Source of the DNA: Casuarina equisetifolia
Lineage: Eukaryota; Streptophyta; Magnoliopsida; Fagales; Casuarinaceae
DNA: 64,000 nucleotides
Assembly (NCBI GenBank): GCA_028551475.1
Contig: CM052354.1
Coordinates: forward strand, 27,861,258 to 27,925,257
Reading direction: 5' to 3'
The notes below the pieces were generated by a model that saw only the letters and a program-made list of their open reading frames with translations, was not told the DNA's origin and ran no database searches. Shown one piece after another: positions 1-10,340 of the stretch. The translations under genes and the position numbers were made by a program. Each line of letters starts with the position of its first letter. Within the stretch, counting starts at the first letter, position 1.

Positions 1-438
1 TGGTAGACTTTTGAGTTAGCACCTACAATTCACATGGAATCTGCTTTAAACTCAGTCATATTGAACTTTAATTATTTTGTGCCCTTCATGACGTAGGTTA
101 GCAGTCACATCATTCGTTTTGTTTTCCACTTTGGAGCTTTCAAGTGACGCCAAGTTTTACTGCATGATCCAACGCAGATTTGGAGCTCTACTTTTTGCCT
201 GTCAGACCAAGAGGGATCAGGATCGCTTGTAACTCTGAAGAATCGCATGGGACCTGATCGCACTCGGAAGTATAAATAAGTAAGATAAATTAACTCTTAC
301 GCCAAAATTTCAAAGCCCAGAAGAGAACAATAAATAAGCAGAGAGCCAAGGACCAACAACAACAATTATCGGCAGCTGCTCGGACTTAAGCTCAGTGAAA
401 CACTCGCAACACCAAACCCCACCTTCCCTCAACAAAAG

Positions 439-477
<39 letters not shown>

Positions 478-1382
478 ATCTCTGAGGTTCAGAAACTCTA
501 GCTAAAGCTGGTCTAAACTTACAGAGGAATCAAATACTTTTCGCCGGTTGGTTCTAGCCGCTCTTGCTAAGTGAAGCACGCGATGGACGCCAAGTGTTGA
601 GGCCAACCGTTCAAATGGAAACCCGACCGTCCAATCAACTACATGCCGTTTTTTTCAGTGTTGGGCTTTTTGTACAAGAAGAGACCTACGGAAATTAACA
701 ATTATTGGAGATAGATCAACGCATATCCAATCTGTCATATTCGGAGTACGTCGCCAGGGTATCTTTAAAGTTAAAACTATGGGCAGGAAGTGAATGACAA
801 CTTTTCAAAAAGATTTTTCCTTGCCTGAAATTTTCCTTTTTATAAAAAAAACTATTGACATAATATTTAATTGACATATGACTTTATCGCACTGTTTTTA
901 ACAGTCTCTTTCCGAGGATGCAGCACTTTTTTGATTGGGCGTGTGTGAACTGTACTGCGATTTGAGTTAGATGTTTCAGGAGTAGATGTGGCACGTGGAT
1001 CTCCTGTCTGTTGCTTTTCCTCGGAGTTTTTCTATTTGACGTTCTTCTCAGGTGGTTGGCTTAAGGCTTTCGTGATGACCCGATGGCCACGTGCTTAAGA
1101 TAAGAGAGAAACACTAAACCGAACAAAGAAACAAATACGGGGAGAAGAAAGATTTGCAAGAATATAAAAGTAGAAAGACAAACGTTTCACTCTTTTCTTG
1201 GAGTAATTAAGAAATACATTACAAGCTTACGTGATCGCAAGCTAAACACTTTATTAACTATGATGTAGAAATATAAAGCTCAAAGAAATCATCAAGTCTT
1301 TGAAGTAAAAGAAGAACGTCTTCTTGCATTTGCAAGAATTTATTCCTTTTCCACCTAAAATAGAAAACAAAAGACATCACAA
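1..1382 (-). other. Leader exon and intron of an off-window B3 gene; array spacer
   Basis: No coding region is seen. On the minus strand a splice donor of the form CTCT|GTAAGTTTAG lies at 521-522. The same donor with similar flanks recurs upstream of the B3 genes at about 3038, 11267 and 15871. By analogy, sequence above 523 is a 5'UTR exon, and 1-520 is the leader intron of a B3 gene whose coding part lies left of the window. A GA/CT microsatellite sits at 446-475. Positions 32-118 closely resemble 8913-9000, and 700-1380 resembles 9155-9840, so this spacer belongs to the tandem unit. The exon assignment is inference. Confidence 0.5.
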
Positions 1383-1805
1383 CTAATGTCCAGGTCTAGT
1401 GAAATCTTCTCCAAAGATATAGCCTCCTCTTCTTGTCCCAACAAGGAGGAATGTTCCTTTTTCTATCTTCAGCTTATAAAATGTGATCACATCTCCTACA
1501 CGTAGCTCCTTTATTTTAGCGAAGTTTTTCCACTGGGTGAGATGGGATCTTTGGTCAGCACCTCGACGAAAAAGGACTTTCCAAGGCTTCTTTTCTTTTA
1601 TGTCGTAGAAGGCAACTTCCATTGTAAGTATTTTACCCTCATTGTTTGGATGAAAACCAAAATCAGGGGATAAAAATTTCTCCTTATGGTCTTTCGGGAT
1701 GTAACATTTATGCCGTATATCATTTTCCGTCAATTTGTTGTGAAATAGTTCATTTTGCTCATCTCCCGTTGCAGCGATGATCAAATCCATGTCTGAGCTC
1801 ATCAT
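1383..1805 (-). CDS. Small B3-domain DNA-binding protein (type I, copy 1)
   Basis: A 140-aa single-exon ORF made almost entirely of one plant B3 domain, so probably a nuclear DNA-binding protein; targets are unknown. Visible B3 features are the start of the domain near residue 26 (NKLTENDIRHKCYIP), a WKVLFRRG strand, the LTQWKNFAK segment and the LRVGDVITFYKL segment, followed by a GEDFTRPG tail shared with the copy at 9846. The start was chosen at the first of two adjacent ATGs. A splice acceptor (TTTTGTAG|AAAG) lies 9 bases upstream at 1815-1816, so the gene probably has a 5'UTR intron reaching the donor at 3038-3039. Compared with the 164-aa paralogue it lacks about 23 residues near the N-terminus, including a CX2H-X5-CX2C motif, through an in-frame deletion. 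It may be functional or an early decaying copy. The subfamily resembles small B3 proteins such as At2g33720; this is family recall, not a search. Confidence 0.8.
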   Translation of the reverse strand: MMSSDMDLIIAATGDEQNELFHNKLTENDIRHKCYIPKDHKEKFLSPDFGFHPNNEGKILTMEVAFYDIKEKKPWKVLFRRGADQRSHLTQWKNFAKIKELRVGDVITFYKLKIEKGTFLLVGTRRGGYIFGEDFTRPGH

Positions 1806-2195
1806 GTCTTCTTTCTACAAAATTGAGTTAGATTCGTAAAAAATCAACTTGGATACTTTTAAAATATATATATATATATATATGATCATTCATGAAAGGA
1901 GTGAAGTGCATGTCTAAAACACAGTTTCAACGTGGAAGTGAGAAACCAGATGATATGAAAGATCCTAGAATATACACGGAAATTAGAAGGTCCTGAAATT
2001 AATGGAATATATTTTCATGTTAAGTTATAATAGACGCATGGGCTAGCGAAAGCAAGTTAAGGAAGTGCGAGCTCCATCCTCTCGTAATCATATCCCACTT
2101 TGCATAGTTTTTTATAGCATGACGTGATGTACTTCTTTGACTCTTGGAGTGATGTAAAGTGTCATAGCGTGACTTGACGTAGTTCTTTGACTGTA
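1806..2195 (-). other. Leader intron of B3 copy 1 (proximal part)
   Basis: No ORF is supported. The stretch starts at the acceptor TTTTGTAG (minus strand, 1815-1816), contains an AT dinucleotide run at 1864-1883, and is alignable with 10353-10690 downstream in the array. The full leader intron would run to about 3039 and contains the AP2 fragments listed next. Confidence 0.5.
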
Positions 2196-2331
2196 CGAGG
2201 GGTCACCAGGCATAGATGGACGGGAAGGCATGAAGCTCATCAATGGGGCAACAGCTGTTGACGGGAGGGCCAGGTTAAAAAAGTCGTCAACTGTATCTGG
2301 GTGGATATGACGAGGAAGAAAGGCAGCTGGA
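2196..2331 (+). pseudogene. Degenerate AP2-domain fragment 1 (BBM/PLT/ANT-like)
   Basis: Read on the plus strand from 2196, codons give RGVTRHRWTGRHEAHQWGNSC, the core of the first AP2 repeat of AINTEGUMENTA-like proteins (family consensus [21 protein letters not shown]). A TGA then interrupts, and a 1-base deletion in the A-run near 2280 shifts the frame. After correcting the frame, the bases continue through a QLYLGGYDEEE-like stretch to about 2331. No intron separates the RKGRQ-like, VYL-like and GGYD-like parts, although AINTEGUMENTA-lineage genes have a 9-bp mini-exon encoding VYL here (established knowledge). It is non-functional and lies inside the B3 leader intron, in opposite orientation to that gene. 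Confidence 0.75.
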
Positions 2332-2409
2332 GCAATTTCCCCCACGCTGAGAGAAGTACTATGAATGAAGAAATCTCACGAACCGGGGTTCTTGAGTTGT
2401 GGCAAGCGA

Positions 2410-2645
2410 GCCTTGTCACTAGGGGTGGCTCAGAGCTACGACAAGGCCATTCTTGCCGTTGGGTCTGACAACACAAAGAAGATCGTTGATACTTTTAGTC
2501 AGCGAACTTCAATCTACCGAGGGGTTTTAGGCATAGATGGACGGGAGGGCATGAAGCTCATCTATGGGACAACAGCTGTAGCAGGGAGGGCCAGGCTAGG
2601 AAGGGTCGTCAAGTGTATCTGAGTGTATATGACATGGAAGAAACG
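2410..2645 (+). pseudogene. Degenerate AP2-domain fragment 2 with upstream linker
   Basis: From 2410 an open stretch reads ALSLGVAQSYDKAILAVGSD and continues with [19 protein letters not shown]. This is the typical lead-in to the first AP2 repeat of BABY BOOM/PLETHORA proteins (family form: ..[15 protein letters not shown]..). Just after RGV a 1-base deletion (near 2525) shifts the frame. The remaining bases to 2645 still match the AP2 core at nucleotide level and repeat fragment 1 at an offset of about 319 bp (2210-2322 versus 2529-2641). As in fragment 1, the bases run straight through the place where family members have introns around a 9-bp mini-exon. This is a dead gene fragment, probably from spliced mRNA. 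Confidence 0.75.
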
Positions 2646-4690
2646 AATAGGGGAGACGAAAGAGTTAAGAAGACTAAAACGAATCAAACGATATGCAGAG
2701 AGCCCAAGATCAGTAGCAACAATTAAAGGCAGTCGCTCGGGCTTCTCCTCGGACTCTGATAATGTGCTTTCTTCTTGGTATACTTGGCCGGTGACTACTC
2801 CAAGCTCCCTAAGATACTCGATCAATATCGCCAGAAGCTTTTTGACTATTTTAATGGTAGTTTGATGGATGACGAGCTAGATTTATAGAGACTAGATGCC
2901 TAGTTAGAATATCAAAAAAATAATAATAACAACATTCAAAAGAAGAACCAAGAAAATCTATAGAAGAATACAAGATAACAGAAGTTTTATGTAAACGACA
3001 ACGTATATCAAGATAGAAAAGAAAGATGACTAAACTTACAGAGCTGGATTCCACAGTTAAGATGCAGGAGTCTTTGGGCAATCTTGCCGAGTGAAGAAGG
3101 TGAGAGACACCAAGTGTCTCTTTATAGGCGCTTACCAACCAAGTGTCACATCTCCAATAGTAGCGTCAGAAGCTGCCCTCCGCGTTTCATGGGGCGCTGT
3201 CTTGAGCTTCTCTTTTCTTACAAGAAGAGACTTGAAATCTTATTTGGAGCCCCTTTTCACCAACCTTTTTGGGAGTAGTGAGACAGACAACGGCGTCTGA
3301 AAGTAAAAAATTCAAACGAGAAAAGAAAAAGAAACGTTAACACAAGTTGTGCAATCTGACATACCAGGTTGATGGTCATTGATTGGGTTGTGCTTGAACG
3401 AACAAACTTCAAATGTCTTTTTCTTTTTTTGCTTACTTTCTTTATAGCAATCAATATCATTCGTTTGTACGAAGGGCATATTCCTGTTCTATGGACCAGT
3501 CTTATCGCTATCAAACCGTTTAATATTCCAATCTTTCACCAACGTCTTTACTTTCCGCGACCCATGTGAAGTGAATTTATCAATCCGCACGCAACTTCGT
3601 TTCAAGCCGACCTGCTGACGAAAATTCGAACAACGTTAGTTTCGTAGGCTTTTTTCTGTAAAGTCTCGAGTCTTTAAAAAAAAAAAAAAAAACTAAAGTG
3701 AACTTTATTTGACAAATCTAGTGTACCAGCGCCCTTACAAGACATTCCAATCATAAAGACTCTTTCCTCGACAAAGAGTCAAAAGTGCATCTTATTTGCC
3801 AAATCTAGTGGCCCTAGCCTTCTTACAAGAAAACCAATCATGAAGACTTTTAATTCTATAACCCGGTGTGAGATATCACATTGTTCGAGGAACCCTAGAT
3901 GCTGCCGGAGTAAAAGATCGTCAACAAAGGCATTCTAGTGCATTGTAGATTCATATCCCAAGACTTGTATCATTTGATGATGCCATATGAATCGCAAAAA
4001 AGATGTGAAGTGTATGGCTAACCCAATAACGAAAGTTTCGTAAGGGAACAGGAGAAGGCTACCATGAGACAAAAGATCTTCTTTCTAAAGAGATTCGATC
4101 GAAACTATTATATGTCCAAGGTCCAATATTGAAAGAATTACGTTTAAGAGTTAATAAGGTAATAAATGAAGTGCTTTTGAAACAATCATGTACTTGGATA
4201 AGTCTTCTTTTAACTTGTGTTGGCTATTCAGTGCCAGTTCTAGGTCGGACCGCCAAAGTTGAAAGGACGCTTTATTAAAAGATACAAAAAGACTAGAAGA
4301 AAGGACAACAAAGTTTGCACCAATATAGTGGAAAGGCGGTTGGGTTGCGGCAAGAAAGGGTATTTGAATTTTCGTCAGCAGGTCGTCATCTACAGTTCAG
4401 TGGAGATATCTCCTTTGTCAAACTTTGCCGGCGGTGCAGCTTTGAGGGAGCAGGTATGTCTTCTGTGATCCACGGTGACGCTTTTCAAGCACCACATTCG
4501 GCGTACGAAGGAGACAAATACGTCCAAAGTACGTAAGCAGAGCGAGGCAGTGAATTAAAGAAACGCTTCAATGAGGCAAGTCTTAAGGCCTTTTTTATTT
4601 TTTATTTCAAGACGGCGGCTATGGATATCATTTATAAATTATCAACTATGCTTATAACCTACTACCCGCCTAACTTTATGGTTTGCGTAC
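2646..4690. other. B3-array spacer with predicted leader exon of copy 1
   Basis: No coding gene is seen; short ORFs here do not resemble any family. The minus-strand donor CTCT|GTAAGTTTAG at 3038-3039 marks the predicted end of a 5'UTR exon of B3 copy 1, with exon sequence above 3040. Most of the stretch is alignable with 10840-13270, about 8.2-8.4 kb downstream. Shared landmarks are a segment ending in CTTGCCGAGTGAA near 3095, and the stretch at 4400-4510 (CTTTGAGGGAGCAGGTATGT) that recurs at 13045-13110. Confidence 0.5.
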
Positions 4691-5790
4691 TACACGTGAC
4701 TTGAACTTAGCAGCCCTACACCTAAAATGCATTAATTGCGATGTGGATGTTTACTCCTATATTCCTAAAATTAGAGTACATATATTTAGTAAAATATGAG
4801 TATTTCTTAGCTTGCATGTATTGTATATGGTTTAAATAAAATCGTAGATGTTTTCAAAATATAATTAGTAAAATATTAATTTTATTTACTAGAATTAGGA
4901 AAGTGATATGTAAAAGGTCATCTCTATTTAAGAATATCAAACTCTTTTAGTCAAATATTTTATTGTATAATAGTTAGAGAATTTCACATTCAATTTTCTC
5001 TTAGATAAATTGTAATACTAGAATATGTCTCTAAGCCTTTATACTTTCTTATTCTTTGATAAATAAATTTATATATTTATAAAAAAAATATATAAATATA
5101 TCTTTTTTATTTTATAAGCTAATTTTTAAAGTGAGAATAAAATTCTTAATTTAGTATTAGAGATTGAGTTTTCTTTTAACACCCTTGTTAATGTAACTAG
5201 GCATAGAGTCAACATAAAAAGTGGCATCACAAGATAGTTCATGTCAAACTATTATGGTAATGGGTATGTAATAGTGTGAATGTTCAATTTTTAATTGTTA
5301 AAGCATAAGTATATATACTTAGTTAAATATGGATGCATCTTTCTACTTTATAAGCTAGCTTTCGAGAGAAGAATGAACTTTTTAACAGCCTCACATACTA
5401 GATTTGCACTCCACGACAATAATATGATATAGTTGTCACATATGATAAACAAGTACATAGTTAGGATAAGATAAGAATTATTATTAATTTTTACTATCTC
5501 TTAATATAGATCTAAAGTTAATTAAAAAGAAACAGTGTAAACTCTTGTATAAGAAGAGTTCTAACACTAACTTAAACTTTTAGCCTTTTTGCTCTCCGTG
5601 CAAGAAAGGAAATTCTTCTTTACTTTGTTTGTGTTACAGCTAGAAAATTAGGGTTAAAAAGAAAAGACACTTGTGCTTGTGTTAGAGTAAGAATTCCATG
5701 TATTAGAATCTAATTTGAAATTCTCTTTCATTAGATGGGCCTCGAATCGTCCATAACCATACTGCTTGTACCAATATGTTTGGGCAGCAT
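4690..5790. repeat. TRIM-like dispersed repeat, copy 1
   Basis: AT-rich, non-coding. Two related direct segments of roughly 120 bp (around 4740-5150, the first enlarged by AT-rich sequence, and about 5270-5390) have the pattern of short LTRs: both run through a TTAGT(T)AAATATGG/GAG core to an AAGCTA..TTT..GAGA..GAA end. The first is followed by a primer-binding-site-like TAGTATTAGAGATT. The segment and its 3' flank, up to a GAATTCCATGTATTAGAATC stretch near 5693, recur at 13270-14100 and 36700-37445. This suggests a degenerate TRIM (terminal-repeat retrotransposon in miniature) inside a larger duplicated segment. Element boundaries are not sharp. Confidence 0.4.
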
Positions 5791-6290
5791 CGATGGTTGT
5801 TCTCACTTTTTGTTTTTGAATGTACTATGGTGTCTTTACGTCTTTTATGTCATTTAGTCTTAAATGGCTCAAAGAGCTTGAGCACATTCTCCGAATATCC
5901 TTAACATAGAAGTAAAAGGACATATGTTTACCCTTTTTCTCAGGGACATTGTGCATTATTCTGACGTTGTTTTTTAAATTATTGGTGTGGATGAAGTTAA
6001 CGATTTAGATCAAACTGACGTTGACCATTAGAGAAACAGCTCGTTTGCCATTGTTCTGAAGCATGAAAGTGAAAGCAGAATGGGGTGTGATAAGGAAGGG
6101 TTTTACGTCAAATACATGAGATTAAGAAGCAAATTCTTTTCGAGGATACATGTTTGTGTGATAAGAAACCAAACACAAAAGCATATTCTAACACTCATAG
6201 TAAAACTTTATTCTTGTAATAGCCTTAAGGTAGACCAGAAAAGAAAAAAGCAACAAGGAATGGTTTCTTTTGTTGAAATCTTCTTGAAGA
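5791..6290. other. B3-array spacer
   Basis: No gene is supported. The stretch is alignable with 14100-14670, and a short ORF at 6080-6313 has no recognisable domain. It is the 3' flank of the type II B3 pseudogene that follows. Confidence 0.5.
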
Positions 6291-6748
6291 TTATTTCTGT
6301 ACTTCAATTATGAGGAATGACCCCCTTCTCGTCCTAAGCTTATGGAAGATAATCACATCTTCTCTACATAGCTTCTTCTTACGAACAAATTGGCACCAAT
6401 GGGTTAGATACAATTTTTTATCAGCTTCTCATGAAAACTAAACTTTCCAAGATCTCTTTTCTTTCACGTCATAGAAAGTAACATCTCCTTGAGTCACTGT
6501 ATCATTAGTAGTTGATGAGCCAAAACCCAAATCAGGAGAAAGGAGTATGTGCTCGTACTCCTCCGGTATGCAAAGTTTATGGCCAATATCACTTGGTGTC
6601 AAAGTTTTCTGAACTAGTTCCTTTTTATATATGTATACTCAATATCAACGCCTTTCGGACATACACTACCTTTTCCATGATCTTCACATGGAATCCACTT
6701 TAGATCTTTAAAACTTGCAGCCTCGGGTGAATTCGCTTTTGAGTTCAT
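6291..6748 (-). pseudogene. Type II B3 gene, copy 1 (broken)
   Basis: A close paralogue of the intact gene at 14675-15130, recognisable along its whole length. Reading from the ATG at 6746-6748 the N-terminus is MNSKANSPEAA, followed by the CEDH...VCPK segment, in which the last Cys of the Cys/His motif has become Gly. A 2-bp insertion in a TATA-rich stretch near 6630 then shifts the frame into a stop. Further on, a Gln codon has become TAG and an Arg codon TGA, both near 6435-6445, when aligned to the intact copy. The gene is clearly dead: one frameshift plus two nonsense changes. Its position relative to its neighbours matches the copy about 8.4 kb downstream, so it was lost after the unit duplicated. 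Confidence 0.85.
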
Positions 6749-7834
6749 ACTTTGTTTCTGCGCAATTAAGCTTAATCAATGAGAAATCAGAACAAATAAG
6801 TGGAAGAGTTACAATCACTCATAAAAGCAATCCAGTTAAGGGACTAAATAGATTGTGCCCTTCAAGAGTAGGTTATCTATCACATCACTCGTATGGTTTT
6901 TTACAATAAGAGAACAGAAAGTAAGCAAAGAGCCAAAGACAGTTAACAAGATCCTCATGATAGATAGATAAAGTCGGCCGTAATTGTAAGTTTCTTAAAT
7001 ATTAATGATAGATCTAATGATAATTTATCTGACTGGTTACTTGTGGGTAACCGTGCCACAGACAAGTTTTCAAGATTCAAAGTAACAATAGCATCTAAAG
7101 GCACGACATTATTAATTGACGCTTTTGATTGGACGTGTCTGAACTGCACTGGGGTTTGAAAGGTAGACGTGCCTTGTGGATCTCTTTTATGTTACTTTTC
7201 CTCCTACTTTTTCCACTCGACACGGCGAAGGTGGGTTCTTTTAAGGTGGTTTGGCTTAAGGCTGTGGTGATAGAAGGGGACGAAAGATAGGTGAAGATAG
7301 ATAAGGACAGAAGAGCATAAAGAAAGAATATGGAAGCAAATTTTATGGATGAGATTTATTCATATCATATATGGGGAATTGTGATAATCAGTATCTTGAA
7401 AGATTTAAGCGAGTTGGTTGAAGTTGGTGAGTGTTTCGGTGCCTTGCCTCTCTGGTTTTGCTGCAAAACTTCTTAAATATTTGTGGTTTCACACTCGAGA
7501 ACGGCTAACACTTGTTGCTATGGTTATTCACGTGCGAGTGCATCTTGTCTTTCTTCTGCAAAGTTAAGTGTAATCAGTGACAATCACTACAATTAGACCC
7601 AAGTTTGACTGTAAGTCTCGCTTTTAGCAATTATAAATAATTAAAGATTTAGTCAATCATTGACTAATTTTACTATTAAATTGTCACAACTTAAAATTTC
7701 TACAAGTCTAAATATTTTGTAAAACTTTGAGATAATTTTTGTTTATTTATGAATTGTTTTCTAAAAAGCTATAGAGTTAGTAGCTTGAAAGACATACGAT
7801 TATACCATACTAATATAAGCAAATCCTAAAAGGA
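6749..7834. other. Upstream region of the broken type II B3 copy
   Basis: No coding gene. The section 7100-7270 matches 16125-16260 (GACGTGTC..GGGGTTTGAAA..GGA..TGTGGATCTCTTTT), so this is the promoter/leader side of the type II gene in the tandem unit. From 7330 onward nothing is recognised. Confidence 0.4.
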
Positions 7835-8040
7835 AGTGTCTTTTGTTTGACCCAGCAATTACAAAGCAAGAAGTATCAAAGCTTTGATCCAAATAAATTA
7901 AATAGGACAACCCAAATACAGTTGTACTTGAAAGCAACAGATATATCATAAACAAACCAGAAAATAAGCCCCTGTACATACTGATTAGTCAGTATAGATG
8001 TGAACATCAAAGGCAATGAAGAAGATCGTGATGGTTAAAC
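7835..8040 (-). pseudogene. 3'-end fragment of a DUF3339 gene
   Basis: Plus-strand bases here match the 3'UTR and last codons of the DUF3339 gene at 18530-18730. Shared landmarks are a TTGACCCA.CAATTACA block near 7847, a CAACAGAT.TAT.ATAAACAAACCAG block near 7935, and GATTAGTC.GT.TAGATGTGAACA near 7982. The last corresponds to the gene's terminal GVHIYTD codons read on the minus strand. The rest of the coding region is absent. It is a truncated duplicate located about 10.7 kb from its apparent source. Confidence 0.65.
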
Positions 8041-8595
8041 TAGAAAGTACTCGTAGTCAATTGGTCATAGCACATAGTGGCTATTGATCAATTCAAAATC
8101 TGAGACTAGTTCATTGACGTTAAATTTACAGAAGTTTTTGCAGTTATACTGTAGGATTTAAACGAATGGAAGTTTTTCACTTCCACAAAATTTTTTTTCT
8201 CTTAAAAATTAACTTATAAAAAAGCATGTAGAAAGAAAAAAAAAATTGCTTCATCTATTTGTACTCTCTAGAAAGAAAGAAATAAGAAAATTTTTAAATT
8301 CATAATAGTTTAGAAATTGTTTCTTTTGAAGCTATTAAGAGGCTAATTAGAAATTGATTTTTAAATACAAGGAGGATTCTCAAATCAACTAAAAACTATA
8401 CTCAACATGCTTAAAAGTTAGATGGGTTTATTTTTTATTAATTTGGTGTTGTATGTAGACATAACCTTGGGCTATCACCTTAATATAATCATGTATAGTT
8501 AGATACTATATTTATTACTTGATTTACTTATCAAAAAAGAAAATATCTAGTCGTACTCCAAATTTCTAAAAGCTTTCTTACAAGACGCGCCAATT
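8041..8595. other. AT-rich spacer
   Basis: Homopolymer-rich, AT-rich sequence with no ORF, RNA gene or repeat boundary that I can support. Confidence 0.4.
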
Positions 8596-8599
8596 ATGA

Positions 8600-8800
8600 A
8601 GACTCTTTGTTCTAAGTACTACACTTGATTTCATCAAACGAGATGGAATCTCCTTCATTTAGGTTCTTCTCAGGAGCAAATGAGTTCCAGCATTGGGCGA
8701 GATAAGATTTTGCTTGACAATGTTCTATGAAAATAAATGGTCCAGGGATGCATTTGAATGTCATGGGCACTATAACCTCATTTGAAGGACACCGAAATTG
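8600..8800 (-). pseudogene. Divergent B3-domain remnant (third type)
   Basis: On the minus strand, bases below about 8800 read in one frame as NEVIVPMTFKCIPGPFIFIE, then AKSYLAQCWNSFAPEKNLNE and GDSISFDEIK. This is the C-terminal half of a B3 domain: compare SYLTQWDKFAEEKKLREGDV in the copy at 16555. No start codon or N-terminal half is present. It is more diverged than the type I and II copies and may represent a third lineage once present in each unit. Confidence 0.65.
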
Positions 8801-9845
8801 GATAGAAGGATATGGGCATGGGTCTCATTCTTTCACTTTGTTTCAAAGTCTTTACAGTGGGAACGAAATATTTGTCACCGTTCGGTTACGGTCTCATTCT
8901 TTCACCTAAAAGTCACATGGAATCTTCTCTAAACTCACACACATATCGAACTTTAAATAGTTTGTGGCCTTCAAGACGTAGGTTAGCAGTCACATCATTC
9001 CTTTTGTTTTCGACTTTGATGCTTCAAGTAACGCCAAGTTTTTTAGCATGATCCAACGTAGATTTTGATTTCTCTTTTTTGGCCCATCAGACTAAGAGGG
9101 ATCAGGATCACCTACAACTCTGAAGAATATCTTTCTCATTCAGCCACAAGTCTATGTTTGCGATCCACGGTATACCTTTTCACCTAATCATATTCGGAGT
9201 ACGTCGCCAAGCAACTACATCTTAAAAGTTAAGAAAATTTTGTGAATGAAAATTTTTCTCAGGGATTTTTCTTTACCTGAAATCTTCTTTTTTATATCAA
9301 AACTATGGACATAATATTTAAATGACATATTACTTTATCGCACCGCTCATTAACAATCTCTTTCCGAGGATGTCGACTTTTTTTTTTTTTATTGGGACTG
9401 TCTGGACTGTACTGTGATTTGAGTAGGATGTTTCAGAAGTAGATGTGGTACGTGTATTTCTTGTCTGTCGCTTTTCCTCAAACTTTTTCTACTCGTCGCT
9501 CTTTTCAAATGGTTGTCTTAAGGCTGTCGTGATGACCTAACAGCCACATGCCTAAGATAAGAGAGAAACACAACCGAACAAAGAAACAAATACAAGGAGA
9601 AGAGAGATTTGCAAGAATATAAAAGTAAAAAGACAAATGTTTACTCTTTTCTTGGAATATCGAGAAAGACGCTACAGGCTTACGTGATTACAAACTAAAA
9701 ACTTTATTAACTATGACGTACCTATATAAAGCTCAACGAAATCATCAAGTCTCTAAAGTAAAAGAAGATCATCTTCTTCCATTTATGGCAAGAAATTTAT
9801 TCTTTTAACCTTAACGTGAAAAATAGAAAAGAAAAGACATCATGA
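8801..9845. other. B3-array spacer repeating 1-1382
   Basis: No gene. 8913-9000 repeats 32-118 and 9155-9840 repeats roughly 700-1380, including an RY-rich stretch, a TTTTCTTGG box and a block just 3' of the B3 coding region. This defines the start of the second tandem unit. Confidence 0.55.
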
Positions 9846-10340
9846 CTAATCTCCAGTTCTGATGAAATCTTCTCCAAAGATATAACCCTCTTTCCCTGCC
9901 CCAATAAGGAGGAATATTCCTTTTTCAGTCTCCAGCTTATAAAATGTGATTTTATCTCCTTCACGTAGCTCCTTCTCTTTAGCAAAGGCTTTCCACTGGG
10001 TGATATAAGATATTTGATTAGTATGTTGATGAAAAAGAACTTTCCAAGGCTTTTTCTCTTTCGTGTCATAGAAGGTAACTCTCTTTGTAGGTACTTCACC
10101 TTCGTTATTTGCATGAAAACCAAAATCACCGGACAAAAGTATCCTCTCATTTTCCTTCAAGATATCACATCTATCCTCTATATCACTTCCCGTCAATTTC
10201 TGATAAAATAGTTCATTTTGAGCTTTAAAACCCTTGTAAATGCATTTTGAACATACAATTGCCTCTCCATGGTCTTCACATGCAAGCCATTCTACTTCTC
10301 TTTCACTTGCAGCCACGATTAGGTCCATGTTTGAGCTCAT
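9846..10340 (-). CDS. Small B3-domain DNA-binding protein (type I, copy 2)
   Basis: A 164-aa single-exon ORF and the fullest type I copy. The N-terminus (MSSNMDLIVAASEREVEWLA) leads into C-E-D-H-X5-C-S-K-C at about residues 21-33, a CX2H-X5-CX2C arrangement that could bind one zinc ion (inference). The B3 domain follows from about residue 48: LTGSDIEDRCDILKENE, FGFHANNEGE, WKVLFHQH, ITQWKAFAKEKELREGDKIT, and a GEDFIRTGD tail. The probable role is sequence-specific DNA binding in the nucleus. The start ATG at 10338-10340 is preceded by an acceptor TTTTGTAG|AAAG at 10353-10354; the matching leader-exon donor is at 11267-11268. It lies 8.46 kb from copy 1, in the same relative place. It is the best candidate for a working type I gene in the array. 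Confidence 0.85.
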   Translation of the reverse strand: MSSNMDLIVAASEREVEWLACEDHGEAIVCSKCIYKGFKAQNELFYQKLTGSDIEDRCDILKENERILLSGDFGFHANNEGEVPTKRVTFYDTKEKKPWKVLFHQHTNQISYITQWKAFAKEKELREGDKITFYKLETEKGIFLLIGAGKEGYIFGEDFIRTGD

